64,000 nt of DNA from JAJPKK01 sp963747835 (lineage in GTDB: Bacteria; Pseudomonadota; Alphaproteobacteria; Rhizobiales; Xanthobacteraceae), in the NCBI GenBank assembly GCA_963747835.1, contig CAVVGO010000005.1:620001-684000 (forward strand), in the 5' to 3' direction. Numbering within the stretch: position 1 is the first letter of the stretch; each line of letters opens with the position of its first letter. The position numbers and the translations under genes are program-made. The notes beneath the pieces are model-generated. The model made no database searches. It was not told the origin of the DNA and was given only the letters and a program-made list of their open reading frames with translations. Shown one piece after another: positions 9,141 to 17,467 of this stretch.

Positions 9141-9980
9141 ATGACTGCGATGCCCGTCCTGCGCTTCATCCGAACCCCGCTCCGCTTCATCGGGCTCGCG
9201 CTGATCTGCCTCGCGTGCTGCGGTCCGGCGCGCGCCGCGCCGTGCGGCGGCGACTTCAACGCGTGGCTATCGGACTTCAAGCGCGAGGCGGCAAGCCAGG
9301 GCGTTTCGCAGCGGACCATCACGGCGGCCCTGGACGGGGTCGCGGCTGATCCGGCGGTGCTGTCGCGCGATCGCAGCCAGCATGTTTTCAGCCAGACCTT
9401 CGAGCAGTTTTCCGGGCGCATGATCTCGGCCGACCGCATGCGCAAAGGTCCGGCGCTGCTGGCGCAGCATGCCGCAACCTTCTCCCGGATCGAACGCCAG
9501 TTCGGCGTCCCGGGGCCGGTGCTGACCGCCATCTGGGGCCTGGAAACCGACTACGGGGTCAACCAGGGCCAATTCTCCATCATCCGATCGGTTGCGACGC
9601 TCGCCCAGGACTGTCGGCGCCCGGACAAGTTTCGCGCAGAGCTTCTGGACGTGCTTCGCATCATCGATCGCGGCGACATGACGCCGGGCGAATTGCGCGG
9701 TGACTGGGCCGGCGAGATCGGGCAGACGCAGTTCCTGCCATCGTCCTATCTGCAGTTCGCGGTGGATTTCGACGGCAACGGCAAGCGCGATCTCATTCAC
9801 AGTGTTCCCGACGCGCTCGCGTCCACGGCGAATTACCTCAGGAGCAAAGGTTGGCAGCGCGGGGAGCCGTGGGGCGAAGGGTCGGCAAACTTCAACGTGC
9901 TGCTGGAGTGGAACAAGGCGCGCGTCTATGCCAAGACGATCGCGCTGTTCGCCGAGCGTCTCGCCGCGGGCTCGCGGTAG
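9141..9980 (+). CDS. Lytic murein transglycosylase, MltB-like
   Basis: A secreted peptidoglycan lyase. The N-terminal hydrophobic segment FIGLALICLACCGPARAA is a signal peptide. The catalytic region has IWGLETDYG near residue 135, whose Glu is the general acid/base. GEIGQTQFLPSSYLQFAVDFDGNG near 190-213 and the final SANFNVLLEWNKARVYAKT match the SLT_2/MltB fold. It lacks the C-terminal peptidoglycan-binding domain of longer homologues. ATG 9141 or ATG 9150 could be the start; an AGG at 9138-9140 fits the latter spacing better. The family call is firm. Confidence 0.9.
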   Translation: MTAMPVLRFIRTPLRFIGLALICLACCGPARAAPCGGDFNAWLSDFKREAASQGVSQRTITAALDGVAADPAVLSRDRSQHVFSQTFEQFSGRMISADRMRKGPALLAQHAATFSRIERQFGVPGPVLTAIWGLETDYGVNQGQFSIIRSVATLAQDCRRPDKFRAELLDVLRIIDRGDMTPGELRGDWAGEIGQTQFLPSSYLQFAVDFDGNGKRDLIHSVPDALASTANYLRSKGWQRGEPWGEGSANFNVLLEWNKARVYAKTIALFAERLAAGSR

Positions 9981-10068
9981 CGCTGCATCGGGCTGCCGCG
10001 CAAGTGGCAGCGACTTCCGGCGACCTTATCGCCAAGGTCCGGCGCATGATCGGCAAGATGTCAGAGGC

Positions 10069-10452
10069 TCAGGTCGCGTACTGAGCGATCCCGCCCCCGA
10101 ACGACCAGTTCTCCTTCGCCACCTCGACCAGGTTGATGATCACGTCGTCGGGCCGCGCTTTCAATTGTGCGTGAAGGTCGTCGGCGACGCGCTTGTAGAA
10201 CGCCTTTTTGAACTCGATCGACCGGCCGGAATTCAGCGTGATTTGGATGAGAATAATGTCATCGCTGTGATGATAGCCGAGATAACTCGCCGATATATTC
10301 AGCTCTTCAGGCGCGTGTTCGGTGATGACCTGGAATTTATCGTCGTTCGGCACGTTGAACACTTCGGCCATTGCCTTATAGACGATTTCGCCCAGCGTCT
10401 TCCGATATTCGGCGGACTTGCCACGCATGAGATCGATACGAACCAACGGCAT
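10069..10452 (-). CDS. Tautomerase-family protein
   Basis: A 127-residue protein starting MPLVRIDLMRGKSAEYRK, where Pro2 becomes the N-terminal catalytic proline after Met removal. GAGGAG sits upstream of this ATG, so I prefer it over an earlier in-frame start that would bury the proline. The body has the beta-alpha-beta pattern of the 4-oxalocrotonate tautomerase/MIF superfamily, about twice the length of a 4-OT monomer, ending ENWSFGGGIAQY. This C-terminal signature is common in a small-molecule-stress or catabolic branch. Substrate unknown. Confidence 0.85.
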   Translation of the reverse strand: MPLVRIDLMRGKSAEYRKTLGEIVYKAMAEVFNVPNDDKFQVITEHAPEELNISASYLGYHHSDDIILIQITLNSGRSIEFKKAFYKRVADDLHAQLKARPDDVIINLVEVAKENWSFGGGIAQYAT

Positions 10453-10781
10453 CGCGCTGCTCCTCGGAATTGACAATCCGGTGCTTGGATCAGGCATTTA
10501 AGTGCGTGACGCCGCCACAGCAATGGGGAGCGCAGCGGCGGTTCATCGCGTGACACCCCGGAGGCGGACCTTTTCAGCTTTTCCCCCCAAGGCGGGCGAA
10601 ATCCTATTGGCGGCCTTCCGCAAAGGCCTAGGGGAAGGCGGCCACGTCAAGTAGACGGACTTTGCCAAAGATACGCGCCCCCACTCGACACCCGACCATC
10701 ATTTCGGCGAAACTTGATGTTGGGCAATAATCCCATGTTGCGCACCAACGGGTGATCGACAGCAATTCGGCGATGTGCTCC
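10453..10781. other. Divergent intergenic region, no gene seen
   Basis: Separates the minus-strand tautomerase from the plus-strand tryptophan dioxygenase, so it should hold two outward promoters. An imperfect inverted pair (ggcggccttcc near 10609, ggaaggcggcc near 10633) is visible. I see no clear -35/-10 pair. Confidence 0.45.
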
Positions 10782-11855
10782 ATGACGCGCGCACCGGTAT
10801 ATTACGGCGATTATTTGCAGATCGACCGGCTGCTTTCCGCGCAGGAACCCGAGAGCGCGAAGCACGGGACGCCTGTACACGACGAGATGCTGTTCATTGT
10901 TGTCCACCAAGCCTACGAACTGTGGTTCAAGCAGGTTCTGCACGAACTGGACCGCATCGAGCGGGACTTTTCGACCAATCCGGTGGACGACGAAGCAATG
11001 GCGCGCATCGTGCACTCGCTGGCGCGTATCCTCGAAATACTGAAGCTTCTGGTCGCGCAACTCGACGTCCTTGAGACCATGACGCCGGCGGATTTCCTCG
11101 ATTTTCGCGACTACCTCATTCCGGCATCCGGCTTTCAGTCGCTTCAGTTCCGCCTGATCGAGACGCGCCTCGGACTGGCGGAGGGTACGCGTGTTGCCCT
11201 TGACGCCAAGGCGGTCGACGAGCGCCTTTCGATTGCCGACCGGCAAAAACTTGCGGCGACGCGCGCCCGTCCGACGATCCACGCCCTCCTCGATGCGTGG
11301 CTCGCGCGCACTCCCTTTCTTGATTGGGGTGGGGAGTTGTTCCGCGTCGCATATCGCGCGGCGGTGGTGAAGCATCTCGCGGCCGACATAGCGACGGTAC
11401 GGGCCGACGCTGCGCTCCCGGTCGAGCGCCGCGCCGGGGACGCAAGCGCCCTCGACAAGGCTCTTGAGGCCTTTGCCGCCGTCTTCGAACCGGACGCGAA
11501 CCCCGGCGCATGGCGTCTATCGCCGAAGGCCGTGCAGGCGGCTCTTTTCATTACCGTCTACCGCGAAATGCCGGCGGTGCAGCAAGCTTTTCGCCTCCTC
11601 TCGCTGCTTATGGACATCGATGAGACGCTGACATTCTGGCGGTACCGTCATGCGTTGATGGTGGAACGCATGATCGGGCGCAAGATCGGCACCGGCGGGT
11701 CATCGGGGCGCGCCTATCTGACCGCGACAGCCGAACGCCATCGCGTATTCGGCGACTTGTTCCAACTCTCGACCTTCCTCATTCCGCGCTCATCGCTGCC
11801 CGCGTTGCCCGCGGAGGTGAAGCGGCGGCTGGGGTTCGTCTACGCCAACGAATGA
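10782..11855 (+). CDS. Tryptophan 2,3-dioxygenase family protein
   Basis: A heme dioxygenase that opens the indole ring of L-tryptophan to give N-formylkynurenine. The protein starts MTRAPVYYGDYLQIDRLLS. It shows the substrate-pocket segment HDEMLFIVVHQAYELWFKQ and the axial heme histidine in FWRYRHALMVERMIG. The conserved GTGGSSG loop follows. The start is uncertain: in-frame GTG 10752 and ATG 10773 are alternatives and none has a strong ribosome site. The kynureninase-like gene begins about 40 bases downstream, consistent with a kynurenine-pathway operon. No formamidase is visible between them. Confidence 0.9.
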   Translation: MTRAPVYYGDYLQIDRLLSAQEPESAKHGTPVHDEMLFIVVHQAYELWFKQVLHELDRIERDFSTNPVDDEAMARIVHSLARILEILKLLVAQLDVLETMTPADFLDFRDYLIPASGFQSLQFRLIETRLGLAEGTRVALDAKAVDERLSIADRQKLAATRARPTIHALLDAWLARTPFLDWGGELFRVAYRAAVVKHLAADIATVRADAALPVERRAGDASALDKALEAFAAVFEPDANPGAWRLSPKAVQAALFITVYREMPAVQQAFRLLSLLMDIDETLTFWRYRHALMVERMIGRKIGTGGSSGRAYLTATAERHRVFGDLFQLSTFLIPRSSLPALPAEVKRRLGFVYANE

Positions 11856-11898
11856 AAAGCGTCGGGCTGACGTGGTCGAAAACGGACGTTGTGATGCC

Positions 11899-13086
11899 AT
11901 GGCGGTACTCGATCTTCGCGCCGATTTTTCCCGGTTTCGCGCAGCAAATCCACGGCGCATCAACTTGGCCGCGCACAGTCATCACGATTGGCCGGATGTT
12001 ACATTCGAAGCCCAGACGCGCTGCTGGATCGACGCCGCCCGGCTCGCGGGCAACAAGTGGCAGTACGTGTTCGACGAATTGATCCCTTCCCTCCAGCAGG
12101 GCATTGCCGCGATCCTCAGCCTCCCTGATCCGTCCACCATCGCGTTCGCGCCCAATACCCACGAACTCGTGTGCCGAATCCTGTCGTGCTTCCCGCCGGA
12201 CCGGCCTATCCGCATCTTAACGACGGATGCCGAATTCCATAGCTTCCGCCGGCAAGTGGCGCGCCTTGAGGAAGACCGCATGGCGACGGTCGCGTACGTG
12301 CCGGCGGAACCGTGCGAAACCCTTCCGGGGCGGTTCCAGGACGCTGCCGCGGAAGGCGGGCATGACCTCGTGTTCTTGTCTCAGGTATTCTTTACGAACG
12401 GCGGAACAAGCGGAGAGGTCGATGACATCGCCGCCGCCGTACCAGATGCTGAGAGCATCATCGTGATAGACGGCTATCACGGGTTCATGGCCCGTCCGAC
12501 TGACCTGTCGAAGGTCGCGGGTCGGGTGTTTTACATGGCGGGCGGCTACAAGTACGCCATGGCGGGAGAAGGCGTGTGCTTCCTGCATAGCCCCCCAGGG
12601 TATGGGGCGCGGCCGCGCGACACCGGTTGGTTTGTGGAGTTTGGTGCACTGACGGCGGCTCCCGGCAAGACGATCGGTTATCCGGCGGGCGGCGCGCGTT
12701 TTTTTGGGGCGACGTTCGATCCCGTCGGCATGTACCGGCTGCACGCGGTGCTCGGTTGGATGGCCGCGCGCGGCATCACTGTTGAACACGTGCACGCGCA
12801 CGCGACCGCGCTTATGGAGCATTTCCTGGCGCGCCTGCAGCCGCTCGGCCTGCCAGGCGTTACGCGTGCCGATCTCATCACGCCGTTCGGTGACGGCGTT
12901 GCCCATGGAAACTTCCTCAGCTTCCGCACGCGACACGCAGACGCAATCGAAGCGGCGCTTGGCCGCGTCGACGTCCAGGCCGACCATCGCGGCGATCGGA
13001 TGCGCTTCGGCTTCGGACTCTCAATCACGCGCGCGGAAGTGGACGCGGCGATCGCGCGGATAACCACGGCCCTGGGCGGCTTTTGA
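11899..13086 (+). CDS. Class V aminotransferase/kynureninase-like PLP enzyme
   Basis: A fold-type I PLP enzyme of about 395 residues. INLAAHSHHDWPD near residue 20 matches the N-terminal substrate region of kynureninase-like proteins. FFTNGGTSGEVDDI and VIDGYHGFMA carry the PLP-contacting Asp and His. GGYKYAMAGEGVCFL contains the Schiff-base lysine. It follows the tryptophan dioxygenase directly, so cleavage of kynurenine to anthranilate and alanine is the most likely role; this is inferred from context plus fold. ATG 11899 is chosen over GTG 11872 because family similarity begins shortly after it. Confidence 0.8.
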   Translation: MAVLDLRADFSRFRAANPRRINLAAHSHHDWPDVTFEAQTRCWIDAARLAGNKWQYVFDELIPSLQQGIAAILSLPDPSTIAFAPNTHELVCRILSCFPPDRPIRILTTDAEFHSFRRQVARLEEDRMATVAYVPAEPCETLPGRFQDAAAEGGHDLVFLSQVFFTNGGTSGEVDDIAAAVPDAESIIVIDGYHGFMARPTDLSKVAGRVFYMAGGYKYAMAGEGVCFLHSPPGYGARPRDTGWFVEFGALTAAPGKTIGYPAGGARFFGATFDPVGMYRLHAVLGWMAARGITVEHVHAHATALMEHFLARLQPLGLPGVTRADLITPFGDGVAHGNFLSFRTRHADAIEAALGRVDVQADHRGDRMRFGFGLSITRAEVDAAIARITTALGGF

Positions 13087-13146
13087 ACTATTCAGCAGCC
13101 AGTGACCCATGATCAATCTTGAAAGCAACGAGACGGAAACGATCCG

Positions 13147-14128
13147 ATGTCGGTAACGCTTGTCAGACTGACGCTCTCGATTTTTGCGATGCTGTTCGCT
13201 TTGCATGGCGCCGTTGCCGAAGGACTTGCTTATCCGGAGCGACCGATAACAATGGTCGTGATATTCGCGCCGGGTGGTTCATCATGTTCCTCGCTCGTGC
13301 CGTCGCCGACGTCATGTCACGCGGGCTCGGGAAACAAGTGGTCGTGGACAATCGGCCCGGTGCGGGCGGCCATGTCGGAGCCGAGGCGGTCGCCCGCGCA
13401 ACGCCGACCGGCTACACCCTATTATTCGGAACCAACGGTGCTCTCGGTATCGGGCCGGCGCTCTACAAGAACCTGCGATATGATCCGCTGCACGATCTCG
13501 TGCCGGTGGGATTGCTTCACAAGCTGCCGCTGTTGCTGGTCGTTAGTCCATCGATTCCGGCGCAGACGTTGAGCGAATTGATCGGCTACGCGCGACCCAA
13601 TCCGGGAAAGCTTTCGTTTGCGTCGGCCGGTGTCGGATCGGTATCGCATCTCGCCGGCGAGCTTTTCAAGGAGAAGGCCAAGATCGACATCTTTCACGTA
13701 CCCTACCGAGGCGGCGGCGCCGCGGTATCGGATTTGCTGTCGGGGCGCGTTTCGATGATGCTTGAGACAATTCCGAACGCTCTGCCGCTGGCGCGTAGCG
13801 GCCAGATGCGCGCAATCGGCGTGACAACGAACGAGCGATCGTCTTCGGCGCCCGATATACCGACGCTCGCCAGTTCGGCCTGCCCGACTTCGACGTGAGC
13901 GCATGGACCGGGCTGTTCGCCCCCGCCGGTACGCCTCGCGTGGTCATCGATCGCCTGAATTCCGAAACCCGGAGGATTGCGGCCGACAAGGACTATGTGG
14001 CTCTCATCCAGTCGATGGGGACGGATGTCGTCAGTTCGAGTCCGGAAGCGTTTGGTATATTCGTGCGCGACGACATCGCGAGATGGACCGAAGTGATCGA
14101 GCGCTCCGGGATCCAGAGGATCGAATAA
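13147..14128 (+). pseudogene. Bug-family (TctC-type) periplasmic solute-binding protein, two frameshifts
   Basis: The N-terminal signal peptide and YPERPITMVVIFAPGGSS read in one frame from ATG 13147. The continuation FLARAVADVMSRGLGKQVV and VDNRPGAGGHVG are in a second frame from about 13287. The C-terminal AWTGLFAPAGTPRVVIDRLN is in a third frame from about 13878 to the stop at 14128. Joined, they make one near-complete Bug-type protein of about 325 residues for uptake of carboxylates or aromatics. Both breaks are of the same kind, one base missing or two extra. It could be a decayed gene or a sequencing artefact. The intact dioxygenase follows 45 bases later. Confidence 0.85.
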
Positions 14129-14173
14129 GGTGACGACGCTCAATCCGGCGAAGTCTCAACATGGAGAAACGTC

Positions 14174-14986
14174 ATGAGCTATGAATCCATCACGGTCGCG
14201 CCGCTATCTCCGCACATCGGCGCGGAGATCGGCAACATCGATCTGACGAAGCCGCTGCCGAACAATCAGGTTGAGGAACTGCATCAGGCCTTCATCCAGT
14301 ACCAGGTGATTTTTTTCCGCGATCAGAAGATCAGCTTTGACGACCAGATTCGGCTCGGCCGTTATTTCGGTCCGCTCGGCGCGCACGTCGGGAAATCGAC
14401 CATCAGCAAGAACACCGAGAACCCCCACGTTCGAAAGTTTCATTACAACGAGACGTCAACGCAAATTTCCGGCGAGAATTTTCACAGTGACCAGTCCTGC
14501 GCGGCGATTCCGCCGCTCGGCAGCATCCTTTATAATCACACCGTTCCTCCCGATGGCGGCGGCGACACGATGTTTGCGAGCATGTACGCGGCCTACGACG
14601 CGCTATCGCCCCGGATGAAAGCCTACCTTCCGGGACTGACCGCGACCCATGACGGCACGCGGGTTTTTGGCCCCGGCACGCCGGTCTCGGTGCATCCGGT
14701 GATCATTCGACACCCTGTCAGCGGAAGAAAGGTCATTTACGTCAATACCGATTTCACATCGAAGATCAACGAACTGCCTTTCCTGGAAGGTGAACGCGTT
14801 CTGAGGTTCCTGATCGATCACTGCAACAAGCCGGAGTGGACGTGCCGTTTCCGCTGGCGCGCCCATTCGATCGCGTTCTGGGACAATCGCTGCACGCATC
14901 ACAAGGCAATTTGGGATTATTGGCCCAATGTGCGTTCCGGCTATCGAATCCAGGTCGAGGGGGCAGCTGCTCCTGAAGCGGGCTGA
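14174..14986 (+). CDS. TauD/TfdA-family 2-oxoglutarate-dependent dioxygenase
   Basis: A 270-residue non-heme Fe(II) oxygenase. The metal-binding HxD is in ENFHSDQS (His104, Asp106), the distal metal His in FWDNRCTHHKAIWDYW (His242 or 243), and the 2-oxoglutarate Arg in RSGYRIQ (Arg258). The taurine-type N-terminus with HIGAEIGNIDL is present. It hydroxylates a substrate with release of sulfite, aldehyde or similar; which compound is unknown. A strong ribosome site (GGAGAAACG) precedes ATG 14174. It lies between a broken solute-binding gene and secreted-protein genes, suggesting a catabolic cluster. Confidence 0.9.
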   Translation: MSYESITVAPLSPHIGAEIGNIDLTKPLPNNQVEELHQAFIQYQVIFFRDQKISFDDQIRLGRYFGPLGAHVGKSTISKNTENPHVRKFHYNETSTQISGENFHSDQSCAAIPPLGSILYNHTVPPDGGGDTMFASMYAAYDALSPRMKAYLPGLTATHDGTRVFGPGTPVSVHPVIIRHPVSGRKVIYVNTDFTSKINELPFLEGERVLRFLIDHCNKPEWTCRFRWRAHSIAFWDNRCTHHKAIWDYWPNVRSGYRIQVEGAAAPEAG

Positions 14987-15215
14987 CGTGCTGCGCATCC
15001 CCCGCCAAAAAAAGTATAGCGAAACATCGCGGCTCGGCGATGCCAAAGCGCTGAGTGGACGTCAAAATCAAGCGGCGTGATGGCCGCGTTTCGCGGCGCC
15101 GTACGCTGCGCCGCGGCAGGTTGCAATATGGCGTTCAAAACAAAATAGCGTTTATACCCCTGACGGGTCCTCGCTTATCAGATATGGTGCCCAAAACGAT
15201 ACGGGGAGGCCAGTA

Positions 15216-16085
15216 ATGTTTTATCGCACCTCGATTGGGATATTTGCGATAGCCGCCGGGCTGATATTGGCAATGGACGCGGGGCAGGCCGTCAATGGTG
15301 CGGAGTATCCGGACTGGAGAGGCCAGTGGGCCCGCATCCTCGTGCCGGGCCTCGCGGGGCAGACCGTGAAATTCGACCCGAGCAAACCGTGGGGTCCGGG
15401 GCAGGGGGCTCCGCTTACGCCCGAGTATCGGAAGGTGCATGAGGCCAGCATGGCCGATCAGGCGAAGGGCGGAATTGGCAATTATCCGAGCGCCACTTGT
15501 CGGGCCGGCGGCATGCCGCGCATGATGTGGGATGGGCCCCCGCTCGAATATGTCGTTACGCCGGATACCACCTACATTCTCACCGGCGGCGATGACCACT
15601 ATCGGCGAATTTACACCGATGGACGTGACTGGCCCGACGAGATCGAGCCGACCTTTCAGGGTTATTCGCTCGGACGATGGATCGATGAGGATGGCGACGG
15701 CCGCTACGACGTGCTCGAAGTCGAGACCCGCGGCTTCAAAGGACCACGTGCCTTCGACGGAACAGGCTTGCCGCTGCACTTCGACAATCAATCGGTATTC
15801 AAGGAGCGCCTCTTTCTCGACAAGTCCGACGCAACCCTCTTTCACGACGAGATCACGGTCATCGATCATGCATTGACGCGGCCCTGGACGGTGGACAAGA
15901 GGTATCGACGCAGTTCCGCGCCGCATCCGAACTGGGTCGAATATTACTGCACCGAGGGCAACAATCAGATCGTCATCGGCAAGGAGAACTATTTTCTGAG
16001 CGGGGATGGGATGTTGATGCCCGCCAAGAAGGATCAGGCGCCGCCAGATTTGAGATATTTCGAGCAGACGCAAACGTTGAAGTGA
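15216..16085 (+). CDS. Secreted protein of unknown family (copy 1 of 2 in the window)
   Basis: A 289-residue protein with a Sec signal peptide (IFAIAAGLILAMDAGQA, then NGAEYPDWRGQW). It has no motif I can tie to an enzyme class. Conserved blocks are PWGPGQGAPLTPEY, EASMADQAKGG, a DEDGDGRYD acidic loop that could bind calcium, LPLHFDNQSVFKER and HDEITVIDHALTRPWTVDK. The same blocks occur in order in the protein at 27756-28667, so these are paralogues. GGGGAGG precedes ATG 15216. Its neighbours are all secreted or catabolic proteins. Confidence 0.8.
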   Translation: MFYRTSIGIFAIAAGLILAMDAGQAVNGAEYPDWRGQWARILVPGLAGQTVKFDPSKPWGPGQGAPLTPEYRKVHEASMADQAKGGIGNYPSATCRAGGMPRMMWDGPPLEYVVTPDTTYILTGGDDHYRRIYTDGRDWPDEIEPTFQGYSLGRWIDEDGDGRYDVLEVETRGFKGPRAFDGTGLPLHFDNQSVFKERLFLDKSDATLFHDEITVIDHALTRPWTVDKRYRRSSAPHPNWVEYYCTEGNNQIVIGKENYFLSGDGMLMPAKKDQAPPDLRYFEQTQTLK

Positions 16086-16168
16086 CCAGTGCCGCCAGGC
16101 GCCGCAGCGTTACCGGTAATAGCAGCGCCGACCCGCACGGCTTGCCGAACATCAACAATGAGGCTGAA

Positions 16169-17222
16169 ATGACCACGCAACTTCAATCCGAGCAAAACAA
16201 AGTAGGTTTGAGCCGCCGCGGTTTGGTCACGACCTTGGCCGCGGGTGCCGCGGCGAGCGTCGCGACACCGTCATTGGCGGAGCAGACGGCGGTGCTGGCG
16301 GAGGCGACTTCTGCCGATTATGTCCGCGATCCAACGCGCTGGGGCAGCCCGGAAGTCGCGGCCCTGTTTCCCGGATTCAAGCATCTCGACATCCGCACCA
16401 AGGGCGCCGTCATTCGCGTGCGCCACGGCGGTTCCGGCCCGCCGCTGCTGTTTGCTGCACGGCAATCCGAACAATCACGTGCTGTGGTACGCCGTCGCCG
16501 CGCGGCTTGCGGAACGGTATCATGTGGTTCTCGCCGATCTGCGCGGCTATGGCGACAGTTCGCTGCCTGAACCCGGCCCCAAGCTCATCAATTACAGCTT
16601 TCGCGTCATGGCCGAGGATATGATCGAGGTCATGGAAAGTCTTGGTTACCAGCAGTTTTTCCTCGCCGGCCACGACCGCGGCGCGCGCACCAGCCATCGC
16701 CTGTGCCTCGATCACCCGGATCGGGTCATGAAGCTCTGCCTCCTGGACATGCTGCCGAACTATTACGTGTGGACCAGCGCAAATAAGGATTGGGCCATCA
16801 ACTCCTGGCATTGGCTGTTCATGGCGCAACCGGAGCCGTTTCCCGAAACCCTGATGAGTGCCGTTCCGGCCGAATGGTTTCTGAAAACCCGCGGCAGCAG
16901 CCGGAAGTCTCCCAAACTCGTGGTCGACGAATTTATCCGTTGCTACACAAAGAAGACGATCACCGGCTCCTGCCGCGACTATCGGGCTGGTGCCACAATC
17001 GATTTCGAGATGGATACGGCCGACAAGGATCGCCAGATCGCGATGCCGCTGTTGATATTGTGGGGAACGCGAGGCGCACCGCCGACCGAGGAATTTCCCA
17101 CAGTGTGGCGCAAGTTCGCGTCCAACCTCGTCGATGCGCAGCCACTGCCGACCGGCCACTACCTGCAAGAGGACGCGCCGGATCGAGTATACGATCATTT
17201 CGTCAAATTCTTCACGGCGTGA
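16169..17222 (+). pseudogene. TAT-exported alpha/beta hydrolase (haloacetate-dehalogenase-like), one frameshift
   Basis: ATG 16169 follows GAGG and opens with a twin-arginine leader (SRRGLVTTLAAGAAASVATP). The first frame runs to HGGSGPPLLF. The second carries LLHGNPNNHVLWYAVAARL, the DLRGYGDSS strand and the nucleophile motif GHDRGAR, then LILWGTRG and TGHYLQEDAP with the catalytic His. Removing one T from the TTT at 16451-16453 restores a single frame, reading LLLLHGNPNN. The arrangement resembles fluoroacetate dehalogenase or epoxide hydrolase. A one-base insertion in a homopolymer is the simplest cause, real or technical. Confidence 0.85.
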
Positions 17223-17239
17223 ACGGCGAGGCGAAGTCC

Positions 17240-17280
17240 GCCCGGGATAAGTCTCCCGGGCACCGGCCTTTTTCTTTTCT
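17240..17280 (+). terminator. Intrinsic terminator after the hydrolase gene
   Basis: GCCCGGGA (17240-17247) pairs with TCCCGGGC (17254-17261) around a six-base loop. A T-rich tract (ctttttcttttcttttc) follows 6-7 bases later. It separates the hydrolase gene from the DUF1592 operon. Confidence 0.7.
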
Positions 17281-17467
17281 TTTCTGCTCCGTGGCTTACC
17301 GGCCGGACGGCATTTCCCGCCAAAGCTCAAACTCAAAAGCCACAGCCCGCCCTGTCGACAGGAAAGTTTAGCGGTCGGACAACCGATGCTTGCAAGCGGG
17401 CATGGATCAGCGTAGCGTGAACACAATTAAGAACCAAGCGACATATAATTGCGTGTGGGAGGGAGCG

